Of a stretch of DNA of 64,000 nt, positions 55,545 to 63,546 are shown in pieces. The stretch covers positions 5,704,001 through 5,768,000 of the forward strand of contig NZ_CP061008.1 in NCBI RefSeq assembly GCF_014490035.1. The letters run 5' to 3'. The notes under the pieces are model-generated. The model was given only the letters and a program-made list of their open reading frames with translations, was not told the origin of the DNA and searched no databases. The stretch comes from Achromobacter xylosoxidans. Lineage in GTDB: Bacteria > Pseudomonadota > Gammaproteobacteria > Burkholderiales > Burkholderiaceae_B. The position numbers and the translations under genes are program-made. Within the stretch, counting starts at the first letter, position 1. The number at the start of each line of letters is the position of its first letter.

Positions 55545-56444
55545 CTACAGGCCGCGCGCCGCGCGCTGCACGTGTTCGATGAAGCACTCCGCGAAACTGG
55601 GCAGATCGCGTCCACGCTGACGGCACAGCAGGCGGTCGCGCAACGCCCAGGGATCGTCCAGCTTGAGCACATGCAGCGCGTCCGGACGGCTGTAGCGCGC
55701 CGCGCAGGCGCGCGGCACCACCGCGATCCCCGCGCCCGCCTCCACCATGCGGCACACCGCTTCGAAGCTGCCCACGTGCACGCGCTGGCAGATGCGCTTG
55801 CCCAGGCCGCTGGCGATGTCTTCCAGGAAGGTCTGGATGGCGCTGTCCGGATGGATGCCGACGAACTGATACGCGTCCAGCAGGTCGGCGAAATGCGCGG
55901 ACTCCGACGCGGCCAGCGGATGGTCCAGCGACGTCACCACGGTGAGTTCATCGCGGAACAACGGCGTGACGTCCAGGCCCGACACGTCGATATTGCCCGC
56001 CACCAGCCCCAGGTCTCCCTGACCTGCGCGTATGGCAATGACGATATCGCCGGAAATCTTTTCTTCCAGCTCCACGTCCACATCCGGGTTTTCCGCAAGA
56101 AACGTGGACAGCGCGTCGGCCAGAAAGGAATTGGTGGCCGTGGTGTTGGCCAATAAGCGCAAACGCCCCTTCAAGCCGCTGGCGTAGGGCTGCAAGTCCG
56201 CATTCAAGCATTCCAGCTGCCGGAACACGGCGTTCGCATGCTTGAGCAGCACTTCGCCCGCCGGCGTCAGCGCCACGCCCGTGGCCATGCGCACCAACAG
56301 CCTGGCCTTGAAGGCCTCTTCCATGTTCTTCACCCGCGCGCTTGCCGCCGGCAGGGACAGGAAGGTGCGTTCCGCAGCCCGGGTCAGATTGAGTGTTTCC
56401 CCCACGTTCAGAAACAAACGCAGGTCGGTCAGATCGTGTCTCAT
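55545..56444 (-). CDS. LysR-family regulator, divergent from SDR-hydratase-CaiB operon
   Basis: 299 aa LysR protein. HTH: LTDLRLFLNVGETLNLTRAA, then SLPAASARVKNMEEAFKA. The effector domain has LRLLANTTATNSFLADAL and DLGLVAGNIDVSGLDV and is a near relative of the LysR at 45042. It is divergent from the SDR gene across 149 bp, and upstream of the leftward Bug gene at 54421 by 128 bp, so it could control either or both. The intergenic gap has a TTCG-N10-CGAA dyad near 56487-56504 as a possible site. Confidence 0.92.
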   Translation of the reverse strand: MRHDLTDLRLFLNVGETLNLTRAAERTFLSLPAASARVKNMEEAFKARLLVRMATGVALTPAGEVLLKHANAVFRQLECLNADLQPYASGLKGRLRLLANTTATNSFLADALSTFLAENPDVDVELEEKISGDIVIAIRAGQGDLGLVAGNIDVSGLDVTPLFRDELTVVTSLDHPLAASESAHFADLLDAYQFVGIHPDSAIQTFLEDIASGLGKRICQRVHVGSFEAVCRMVEAGAGIAVVPRACAARYSRPDALHVLKLDDPWALRDRLLCRQRGRDLPSFAECFIEHVQRAARGL

Positions 56445-56593
56445 GTTCCACCACGCAGAAGGGGGGCATATCTAATTTTGAATTCTTCGCATGCCTCGTC
56501 GAATCTACCATGGTGCATCCCCTCGAACCAGAGCGTTTGATGCGGAACTGTTTTCCACACGGCGCGCGCGCCGCAGCACAGGAGTCAGCTTCA

Positions 56594-57508
56594 ATGAGCG
56601 GCATAGTTTCCGGAAAAGTGGTGATCGTGACGGGCGCGGGCGGCGGCATCGGTCGCAGCATTGCACTGGCCATGGCGCAGGCTGGCGCCAAGGTGGTGGT
56701 GAACGACATCGGCGTCTCGCTCACCGGCGAAGGCGGCGCGGAGGGTCCCGCTCAAGCGGTCGTCAAGGAGATCGTCGCGGCCGGCGGCCAGGCCGTCGCC
56801 AACACCGACAGCGTGGCCGCGTACGACAGCGCCAGCCGCTGCGTGCAGACGGCGATAGACGCGTTCGGCCGCATCGATGCCGTGGTCAACAACGCCGGGA
56901 ATCTGCGCGACCGGGTTTTCCACAAGATGAGCGAAGAGGAATGGAGCCAGGTGCTGGGCGTGCACCTCAACGGCTCCTTCTTCATGAGCCGCGCGGCTGC
57001 GCCCTACTTCCGCGAACAGGAGTCCGGCGCCTTCGTGCACATGACCTCCACGTCCGGACTGATCGGAAACTTTGGGCAGGCCAACTACGCGGCGGCCAAG
57101 CTCGGCATCGTGGCCTTGTCGAAATCCATCGCCCTGGACATGGCGCGCTACAACGTGCGCTCCAACTGCATCGCGCCGTTCGCATGGAGCCGTATGACCA
57201 GCTCCATTCCCGCCGAGACCGAAGAAGAAAAGGCCCGCGTCGAAAAGCTGAAGAAAATGGAAGCCGGCAAGGTTGCGCCCATGGCCGTCTACCTGGCCAG
57301 CGACGCCGCCAGCGAGGTCACCGCGCAGATCTTCGCGGTGCGCGCCAACGAGATCATGCTGATGAGCCAACCGCGCCCGCTGCGCACCGTGCACCACGGC
57401 GAAGGCTGGACGCCCGAGCGCATCGCCGAGATCGCCGTGCCCGCCATGCGCAAGCACTTCTACGCGTTGGAGCGCTCGCCCGACGTCATCGACTGGGATC
57501 CCATCTGA
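56594..57508 (+). CDS. Short-chain dehydrogenase, (3R)-hydroxyacyl-CoA dehydrogenase of MFE-2 type
   Basis: 304 aa SDR. The NAD-binding motif is TGAGGGIGRSIALAMAQAG at about residues 13-31, NNAG follows, and the active site is S(TSTSGLIG)-Y165-x3-K169. Insert-containing length and the NDIGVSLTGEGGAEGPAQ segment match the dehydrogenase unit of peroxisomal multifunctional enzyme 2 (17beta-HSD4). GGAG precedes the ATG. It would oxidise (3R)-hydroxyacyl-CoA to 3-ketoacyl-CoA. The hydratase-2 partner is the next gene, 7 nt downstream, so the eukaryotic fusion is here two genes. Confidence 0.9.
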   Translation: MSGIVSGKVVIVTGAGGGIGRSIALAMAQAGAKVVVNDIGVSLTGEGGAEGPAQAVVKEIVAAGGQAVANTDSVAAYDSASRCVQTAIDAFGRIDAVVNNAGNLRDRVFHKMSEEEWSQVLGVHLNGSFFMSRAAAPYFREQESGAFVHMTSTSGLIGNFGQANYAAAKLGIVALSKSIALDMARYNVRSNCIAPFAWSRMTSSIPAETEEEKARVEKLKKMEAGKVAPMAVYLASDAASEVTAQIFAVRANEIMLMSQPRPLRTVHHGEGWTPERIAEIAVPAMRKHFYALERSPDVIDWDPI

Positions 57509-57515
57509 GGCCGCC

Positions 57516-58376
57516 ATGCCCCTGGACTACGCAACCGTGAAGAATTGGCGCTTCGACGAGGTGCGCCAGCGCTACGACGAAAAAGACACCATGCTGTACG
57601 CCCTGGGCATAGGCCTGGGGCAAGACCCCGAAGACACCGGACAGTTGCGCTACGTGTACGAAAAAGGCTTGCAATCCTTTCCCACCATGAGCGTGGTGCT
57701 GGGCTATCCGGGCTTCTGGGTCCAGGACCCGCGCGCCGGCATCGACTGGGTACGCGTGGTCCACGGCGAGCAGCGGCTGACCATGCATGCGCCCCTGCCC
57801 GCAGCCGGCGTGGTCACCGGCAGGAGCCGCAACACGCACGTGATCGACAAGGGCGCCGACAAGGGCGCCATCATCATCACCGAGCGCACCCTGCATGGCG
57901 AAGACGGCGCCTGCCTCGCCACCTTGCGCCAAAGCACCTTCTGCCGCGGCGACGGCGGCTTCGGCCAGGGAGACGACAGCCCTGCCGCCCTGCCCGCGGC
58001 GCCCGACGGCGAACCGGACCTGCGCTGCGAGATCCGCATTCCCGCCAGCGCCGCCCTGCTGTACCGGCTGAACGCCGACCGCAACCCGCTGCACGCAGAC
58101 CCCGAAGTCGCACGCGCGGCCGGCTACCCCAAACCCATCCTGCACGGACTGTGCTCCTACGGCGTAGTCGCGCACGCCATCGTCAAAAGCTGCTGCGGCT
58201 ACGACGCCTCACGCCTGGTCAGCCTGAACACGCGCTTCTCGGCGCCGGTGTATCCCGGCGAAACCCTGCAGTGCGACATCTGGCGCCTGCCCGGCGGCCA
58301 GCTCCGCTTCCAGGCCCGCGCGCAAGAACGCGGCGTGGTGGTCATGAGCCACGGCACCGCGGAGCTGAAGCCATGA
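57516..58376 (+). CDS. MaoC-like enoyl-CoA hydratase 2 of MFE-2 type
   Basis: 286 aa double-hotdog hydratase. The catalytic hydratase-2 motif is YRLNADRNPLHADP with D188 and H193, followed by GYPKPILHGLCSYG. The N-terminal half has LGIGLGQDPEDTGQLRYVYE and TMSVVLGYPGFW, as in the hydratase unit of MFE-2. It hydrates trans-2-enoyl-CoA to (3R)-hydroxyacyl-CoA, the substrate of the SDR encoded just upstream. It overlaps the CaiB start as ATGA. No SCP2-like C-terminal domain is present. Confidence 0.9.
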   Translation: MPLDYATVKNWRFDEVRQRYDEKDTMLYALGIGLGQDPEDTGQLRYVYEKGLQSFPTMSVVLGYPGFWVQDPRAGIDWVRVVHGEQRLTMHAPLPAAGVVTGRSRNTHVIDKGADKGAIIITERTLHGEDGACLATLRQSTFCRGDGGFGQGDDSPAALPAAPDGEPDLRCEIRIPASAALLYRLNADRNPLHADPEVARAAGYPKPILHGLCSYGVVAHAIVKSCCGYDASRLVSLNTRFSAPVYPGETLQCDIWRLPGGQLRFQARAQERGVVVMSHGTAELKP

Positions 58377-59608
58377 CCCGCGCGCCCGCATTGACCGGCA
58401 TCCGCGTACTGGATCTATCGCGCATCCTGGCCGGCCCCTGGTGCACGCAGAACCTGGCCGACCTGGGCGCCGACGTCATCAAGATCGAACGCCCCCGCGT
58501 GGGCGACGACACCCGCGCCTGGGGTCCGCCGTTCCTCAAGGACGGCAACGGCCAGGACACCGAGGAATCCGCCTATTACCTCAGCGCCAACCGCAACAAG
58601 CGCTCGGTGGAAGCCGACATGGCCACGCCCGCAGGCGCCGCGCTGATCCGCGAACTGGCGGCCGCCAGCGACATCCTGGTCGAGAACTTCAAGGTCGGCG
58701 GGCTGGCCAAGTACGGCCTGGACTACGACAGCCTGAAGCAGATCAACCCGCGCCTGATCTATTGCTCGGTCACCGGCTTCGGCCAGGACGGCCCCTACGC
58801 GCAGCATCCTGGCTACGACTTCATGATCCAGGGCATGGGCGGCCTCATGAGCATCACCGGGGAACGCGACGACCTGCCCGGCGGCGGGCCGCAGAAGGCC
58901 GGCGTGGCGGTGACCGACATCATCACCGGCATGTACGCCACCGTCGCGATCCTGGCCGCCTTGCAGGAACGCCACAACAGCGGCCTGGGCCAACACCTGG
59001 ACATCGCCCTGCTGGACAGCCACGTCGCCCTGCTGGCCAACCAGAACTCGAACTACTTCAACTCCGGCGTGGCACCCCAGCGCGCCGGCAACGCCCACCA
59101 GAACGTCGTGCCCTACCAGGTGTTCGCCGCCAGCGACGGCCACCTGATCGTGGCCACGGGCAATGAATCGCAGTACCGCGCATACTGCCGCGCCATCGGC
59201 GCACCCGAACTGGGCGACGACCCGCGCTTCGCCACCAACCGCATGCGCCTGGCCAACCGCGAACTGCTGGTCGGCCTGCTGACCGAGATCATGCGCCAGG
59301 GCAAACGCGACGACTGGATCGCCAGGCTGGAGGCCGTGGGCGTGCCTTGCGGGCCGATCAACGATATCGCGCAGGCCCAGGCGCATCCGCAAGCGCAGGC
59401 GCGGCAGCTGCGCCGCGACATGCCGCATCCGGCGGGCGGCGTGGCGGCGGTGACGGCAAGCCCGCTGCGGCTGTCGGCCTCGCCGGTCGAGTACCGCCGC
59501 GCGCCGCCGCTGCTTGGGGAGCATACGGAGGAAGTGCTGCGGGAGGTGTTGGGGAAGACGCCAGAAGCGATTGCAGCGTTTTGCGCGGGATTGAGGAAGG
59601 AGGGATGA
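58373..59608 (+). CDS. CaiB/BaiF family III CoA-transferase
   Basis: 411 aa class III CoA-transferase. The start LDLSRILAGPWCTQNLADLG, VENFKVGGLAKYGLDYDSL, CSVTGFGQDGPYAQHPGYD and D182 in GVAVTDIITGMYA (catalytic aspartate) are the key parts. It is the third gene of the SDR-hydratase-CaiB operon, coupled through ATGA. It resembles the CaiB at 22991 more than the one at 42871. Within the operon it may give CoA to the acid degraded by the two preceding enzymes. The last codons are followed by an A/T-containing leader without further genes. Confidence 0.92.
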   Translation: MTRAPALTGIRVLDLSRILAGPWCTQNLADLGADVIKIERPRVGDDTRAWGPPFLKDGNGQDTEESAYYLSANRNKRSVEADMATPAGAALIRELAAASDILVENFKVGGLAKYGLDYDSLKQINPRLIYCSVTGFGQDGPYAQHPGYDFMIQGMGGLMSITGERDDLPGGGPQKAGVAVTDIITGMYATVAILAALQERHNSGLGQHLDIALLDSHVALLANQNSNYFNSGVAPQRAGNAHQNVVPYQVFAASDGHLIVATGNESQYRAYCRAIGAPELGDDPRFATNRMRLANRELLVGLLTEIMRQGKRDDWIARLEAVGVPCGPINDIAQAQAHPQAQARQLRRDMPHPAGGVAAVTASPLRLSASPVEYRRAPPLLGEHTEEVLREVLGKTPEAIAAFCAGLRKEG

Positions 59609-59724
59609 GCAGGTTGCGCGCGGGGTGAGGCGGAGGTTTGGCTGCCGTGTAGCGGAGGCTGGAGATGTGGGCGTTCGCGCAAGCGAACACCATCACAATC
59701 AAATAAATCACGTATGTCTTTATC

Positions 59725-59740
59725 GGCCGCCCGGGCGGCC
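59725..59740. repeat. 16-bp palindrome GGCCGCCCGGGCGGCC, second copy
   Basis: This exact 16-bp palindrome is also the core of the 34-bp palindrome at 6939-6972. Here it lies downstream of the CaiB stop, followed closely by a terminator. It may be part of a dispersed hairpin family or a simple GC-rich terminator core. Confidence 0.6.
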
Positions 59741-59763
59741 TACGAAGCACCAGGCACTAAAGC

Positions 59764-59802
59764 CAAAAAAAAACGGCCGCCAGTCCCCTGGCAGCCGTTT
59801 TT
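59764..59802. terminator. Bidirectional intrinsic terminator between CaiB gene and class I fumarase
   Basis: An A-run followed by AAAACGGCCGCCAG pairs with CTGGCAGCCGTTTTT (one bulge) around a short loop. T-runs on both strands serve the convergent CaiB gene and the fumarase gene. Confidence 0.85.
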
Positions 59803-59818
59803 CTCACAACCTACGGAA

Positions 59819-61342
59819 TCAAGCCACAGCGACAGGAATCTTCCCGATCTTGGCCTGCCATTCCTTGGGCCCCGTGGTATGGACAGAGGTACCCTGAGCA
59901 TCAACCGCCACGGTCACCGGCATGTCCTTCACGTCGAACTCATAGATGGCTTCCATGCCCAGGTCCGCAAAACCCAGCACCTTGGCGCCACGGATAGCCT
60001 TCGACACCAGGTAGGCCGCGCCGCCCACCGCCATCAGGTAAGCCGAGTTGTGCTTCTTGATGGATTCGATCGCCACCGGACCGCGTTCCGACTTGCCGAT
60101 CATCGCGATCAAGCCCGTCTGCTCCAGCATCATGTCGGTGAACTTGTCCATGCGCGTAGCGGTCGTGGGACCCGCCGGGCCGACCACTTCGTCGCGCACC
60201 GGATCCACCGGACCCACGTAGTAAATGACGCGATTCTTGAAATCCACCGGCAGCGGCTCGCCCTTGGCCAGCATGTCCTGGATGCGCTTGTGCGCCGCAT
60301 CGCGGCCCGTCAACATCTTGCCCGACAGCAGCAGCGTCTGACCCGGCTTCCAGCTGGCCACTTCTTCCTTGGTCAGCGTATTCAGGTCCACCTGCTTGGA
60401 CTTGTTGTAGTCCGGCGCCCAATGCACTTCCGGCCACTCCGACAGCGACGGCGGATCCAGGCGCGCCGGACCCGAGCCGTCCAGCTCGAAGTGCGCATGA
60501 CGCGTCGCCGCGCAGTTCGGGATCATCGCCACCGGCTTGGAAGCCGCGTGCGTGGGGAACGTGCTGATCTTCACGTCCAGCACCGTCGTCAGGCCGCCCA
60601 GGCCCTGCGCGCCGATACCCAGCGCATTGACCTTCTCATACAGCTCGATACGCAGCTCTTCCAGCTTGTTCTGCGGACCGCGGGCCAGCAGCTCGTACAT
60701 GTCGATGTCTTCCATCAACGACTGCTTGGCCATCAGCATGGCCTTCTCGGCCGTGCCGCCGACGCCAATGCCCAGCATGCCCGGCGGGCACCAGCCCGCG
60801 CCCATCGTCGGCACCGTCTTGAGCACCCAGTCCACCAGCGAATCGCTCGGATTCAGCATCGCGAACTTCGACTTGTTTTCCGAACCGCCGCCCTTCGAAG
60901 CGACTTGCACGTCGACCTTGTCGCCCGGGACAAGCTCGACGTGCAGGATACAGGGCGTGTTGTCGCGCGTGTTCTTGCGCGCGAACAGCGGATCGTCCAG
61001 CACCGAAGCGCGCAGCGGATTGTCCGGGTTCAGATAACCGCGGCGCACGCCTTCGTCACAGAGTTCCTGCAGGGTGCGCTTGGTCTCGAAGCGCACGCCC
61101 ATGCCGACCTTCAGGAAGACGTTGACAATGCCCGTGTCCTGGCACAGCGGACGCTTACCCTCGGCGCACATGCGCGAGTTGGTCAGGATCTGCGCCATCG
61201 CGTCGCGCGCGGCGGGGCTTTCCTCGCGCTCATAGGCGCGGGCCAGGTGGCGGATGTAGTCGACGGGATGGTAGTAGCTGATGAACTGGATGCCATCGGC
61301 TATCGACTGGATGAAGTCTTCTTCTTTAATGATGACTGACAT
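59819..61342 (-). CDS. fumA: Class I fumarate hydratase, [4Fe-4S] type
   Basis: 507 aa fusion-type class I fumarase (alpha and beta units in one chain) catalysing fumarate to L-malate with an oxygen-sensitive [4Fe-4S] cluster. The cluster cysteines are C67 (PLCQDTG), C185 (GWCPPGMLG) and C277 (IPNCAATRH). The C-terminal unit has GKMLTGRDAAHKRIQDML and GPAGPTTATRMDKF. Length is slightly below E. coli FumA (548 aa). No clear ribosome site precedes the ATG. The window also contains class II fumC, so the cell holds both iron-dependent and iron-free isozymes. L(+)-tartrate dehydratase is a less likely option because that enzyme has split subunits. Confidence 0.93.
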   Translation of the reverse strand: MSVIIKEEDFIQSIADGIQFISYYHPVDYIRHLARAYEREESPAARDAMAQILTNSRMCAEGKRPLCQDTGIVNVFLKVGMGVRFETKRTLQELCDEGVRRGYLNPDNPLRASVLDDPLFARKNTRDNTPCILHVELVPGDKVDVQVASKGGGSENKSKFAMLNPSDSLVDWVLKTVPTMGAGWCPPGMLGIGVGGTAEKAMLMAKQSLMEDIDMYELLARGPQNKLEELRIELYEKVNALGIGAQGLGGLTTVLDVKISTFPTHAASKPVAMIPNCAATRHAHFELDGSGPARLDPPSLSEWPEVHWAPDYNKSKQVDLNTLTKEEVASWKPGQTLLLSGKMLTGRDAAHKRIQDMLAKGEPLPVDFKNRVIYYVGPVDPVRDEVVGPAGPTTATRMDKFTDMMLEQTGLIAMIGKSERGPVAIESIKKHNSAYLMAVGGAAYLVSKAIRGAKVLGFADLGMEAIYEFDVKDMPVTVAVDAQGTSVHTTGPKEWQAKIGKIPVAVA

Positions 61343-61419
61343 GGCGATATGCGGGTGTAGATGATGAAAACGTGAAAACGCGGCCGGCAGGACTAGCGCG
61401 GCGCAATGGAGAAAGAACT

Positions 61420-61584
61420 ATTTTGCCGCCGGGCCGCCCCAAGGCAAAATGCGCCCCCCTCGGGGGGCAGCAAGCCCCGCAGGGGCGCGGCGTGGGGGCT
61501 ACCATTTTGCCGCCGGGCCGCCCCAAGGCAAAATGCGCCCCCCCTCGGGGGGCAGCAAGCCCCGCAGGGGCGCGGCGTGGGGGC
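61420..61584. repeat. Tandem duplicate of an approximately 80-bp GC-rich repeat
   Basis: Copy 1 (61420-61499) and copy 2 (61504-61584) are identical apart from one extra C in a C-run of copy 2; 4 nt separate them. Each copy holds three dyads: ATTTTGCC...GGCAAAAT, a C-run/G-run hairpin (GCCCCCCTCGGGGGGC-like) and AGCCCCGCAGGGGC. The pair fills the gap between the enoyl-CoA hydratase stop and the fumarase start. It resembles the short dispersed GC-rich palindromic repeats of Burkholderiales; number and distribution of other copies cannot be seen here. Confidence 0.9.
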
Positions 61585-61589
61585 ATTTC

Positions 61590-62357
61590 CTATTTGCCTT
61601 GCCACACGGGCTTGCGCTTCTCGGCGAAGGCGGTCGCGCCTTCCTTCGCGTCGGCCGACGAAAAGATGTGCGCAATCAGCGGACGCTGCTGGTCGAACAT
61701 GCTGGCCTGGTCCCAATCGCCCGACTGCGCCACGATGCTCTTGGCGGTCTGTACCGCCAGCGGGCCGTTCTCGACGATGGCGCGGGCCAGTTCCAGCGCG
61801 CCGGCCAGGGCGGCGCCCGGCTCGGTGATGCGGTTGACCAGGCCGAAGGAGTAGGCGCGCTCGGCCGTCAACATTTCGCCCGTCAGGATCACTTCCATGG
61901 CGATGTGGTACGGCAGACGGCGCGGCAGGCGCAGCATGCCGCCGGCGCCGGCCACCAGGCCGCGCTTGACTTCAGGCAGGCCGAACTTGGCGTTGCTGGC
62001 GGCCACGATCAGGTCGGAAGCCAGCGCCATTTCGCAGCCGCCAGCCAGTGCGTAGCCTTCCACCGCCGCGATCAGCGGCTTCTTGGGGGGCCGCTCGTTC
62101 AGGCCGGCGAAGCCGCGGCCTTCCACGTAGGGACGCTGCCCCGACTTGGCGAAGGCCTTCAGGTCCATGCCCGAGGAGAACGTGCCGCCGCCGCCCGTCA
62201 GGATGCCGATGCGGATGTCGTCGCGGCTGTCCAGCTGGTCCAGCGCCGCGGCCATGGCCTGCGCGGTTTCCAGGTTGATGGCGTTCTTGGCCTCGGGACG
62301 GTTGATCGTGATGATCTGGATGCCGTCGGTGACTTCTACCTTGATCAGGTCTGACAT
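61590..62357 (-). CDS. Enoyl-CoA hydratase (crotonase)
   Basis: 255 aa crotonase. The oxyanion-hole parts are GGGGTFSSGMDLKAFA and VEGYALAGGCEMALASDLIV, and the active-site block is AKFGLPEVKRGLVAGAGGMLRLP. The first glutamate (GLPEVK) is kept, but the position of the second reads Gly/Ala (GLVAGAGG), so activity on standard enoyl-CoA may differ. Length and N-terminus (DGIQIITINRPEAKNAI) fit short-chain hydratases. GGAAGGAG is the ribosome site. It ends 5 nt after the tandem repeat and is divergent from glyQ across 277 bp. Confidence 0.9.
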   Translation of the reverse strand: MSDLIKVEVTDGIQIITINRPEAKNAINLETAQAMAAALDQLDSRDDIRIGILTGGGGTFSSGMDLKAFAKSGQRPYVEGRGFAGLNERPPKKPLIAAVEGYALAGGCEMALASDLIVAASNAKFGLPEVKRGLVAGAGGMLRLPRRLPYHIAMEVILTGEMLTAERAYSFGLVNRITEPGAALAGALELARAIVENGPLAVQTAKSIVAQSGDWDQASMFDQQRPLIAHIFSSADAKEGATAFAEKRKPVWQGK

Positions 62358-62634
62358 GGGACTGCTCCTTCCGGGAATTCTCGGAATCGGGTTCCGGGTT
62401 TTATATAAGACTTGGTACGCAACCTGGAATCATACGATCATTGGTTTCCAGGCGCAGCGACAGGCCCGCGTGGCGTCCACCAGCGGCACACTGTCCCCCT
62501 TGTGAACCGCCCAGAAGTCCTAGATGTAACCGTCCGCCCGGCATTCGGGAACCGGACCGCCCCGGGCCAGTTAAAATGTCGGGTTTCCCACGCCCAGGGC
62601 AAGCCTTGCCCGGCGGCCGAATTCCAAGAATCCT

Positions 62635-63546
62635 ATGCTCACCTTTCAGCAAATCATCCTTACGCTCCAGGAATACTGGGACAAGCAGGGTTGCGCCCTG
62701 CTGCAGCCCTACGACATGGAAGTCGGCGCCGGCACCTCGCATACCGCCACATTCCTGCGCGCGATCGGTCCGGAGCCCTGGCGCGCCGCCTACGTGCAGC
62801 CCTCGCGCCGCCCCAAGGACGGCCGCTACGGCGAAAACCCCAACCGCCTGCAGCACTACTACCAATACCAGGTGGTGCTGAAGCCCGCGCCCCCAGAAAT
62901 TCTGGACCTGTACATCGGCTCGCTCAAGGCGCTGGGCATCGACCCGGCCCAGCATGACATCCGCTTCGTCGAGGACGACTGGGAAAACCCCACCCTCGGC
63001 GCCTGGGGCCTGGGCTGGGAAGTCTGGCTGAACGGCATGGAAGTCACCCAGTTCACCTACTTCCAGCAAGTGGGCGGCCTGGACTGCACGCCGACCACCG
63101 GTGAAATCACCTACGGCCTGGAGCGCCTGGCCATGTACCTGCAGGACGTGCAAAGCGTGTACGACCTGGTCTGGACCGAAGGCGCCAACGGCAACCGCGT
63201 GCTGTATCGCGACGTGTTTCACCAGAACGAGGTGGAGCAGTCGACCTATAACTTCGAGCATTCGTCGGCCGAGATGCTGTTCTCGCACTTCAACGACTAT
63301 GAAGCCGAGGCCAAGCGCCTGATGGACGTGCCGCTGGCGCTGCCCGCCTACGAGGCCGCGCTGAAGGCCGCGCATACGTTCAACATGCTGGACGCGCGCG
63401 GCGCGATCAGCGTCACCGAGCGCGCCGCCTACATCGGCCGCATCCGCAACCTGTCGCGCGCCGTCGCGCAGGCCTATTACGATTCCCGCGAACGACTGGG
63501 CTTTCCCATGCTGGGCCGCGACAAGGCCGCCGGGGAGGCTGCATAA
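62635..63546 (+). CDS. glyQ: Glycyl-tRNA synthetase alpha subunit (GlyQ)
   Basis: 303 aa class II synthetase catalytic subunit of the bacterial alpha2beta2 GlyRS. The N-terminus is [20 protein letters not shown], followed by [39 protein letters not shown] and the motif-3-like [16 protein letters not shown] and [10 protein letters not shown]. Size matches E. coli GlyQ (303 aa). A TTAAAAT stretch at 62571-62577 may serve as a -10 element. glyS starts directly at the stop. Confidence 0.97.
   Translation: MLTFQQIILTLQEYWDKQGCALLQPYDMEVGAGTSHTATFLRAIGPEPWRAAYVQPSRRPKDGRYGENPNRLQHYYQYQVVLKPAPPEILDLYIGSLKALGIDPAQHDIRFVEDDWENPTLGAWGLGWEVWLNGMEVTQFTYFQQVGGLDCTPTTGEITYGLERLAMYLQDVQSVYDLVWTEGANGNRVLYRDVFHQNEVEQSTYNFEHSSAEMLFSHFNDYEAEAKRLMDVPLALPAYEAALKAAHTFNMLDARGAISVTERAAYIGRIRNLSRAVAQAYYDSRERLGFPMLGRDKAAGEAA

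Noticed and set aside
20248..59608. Catabolic region as a genomic island
   Set aside because: No integrase, tRNA site, transposase or clear composition break; housekeeping genes are interspersed.
61372..61854. Open frames through the tandem repeat with repeated peptide units
   Set aside because: The peptide repeat is only the DNA repeat read in frame; strands and frames all stay open because of the GC-rich composition.
62358..62634. Possible tRNA or T-box-like leader upstream of glyQ
   Set aside because: No cloverleaf or T-box sequence could be found; T-boxes are also not expected in this group.
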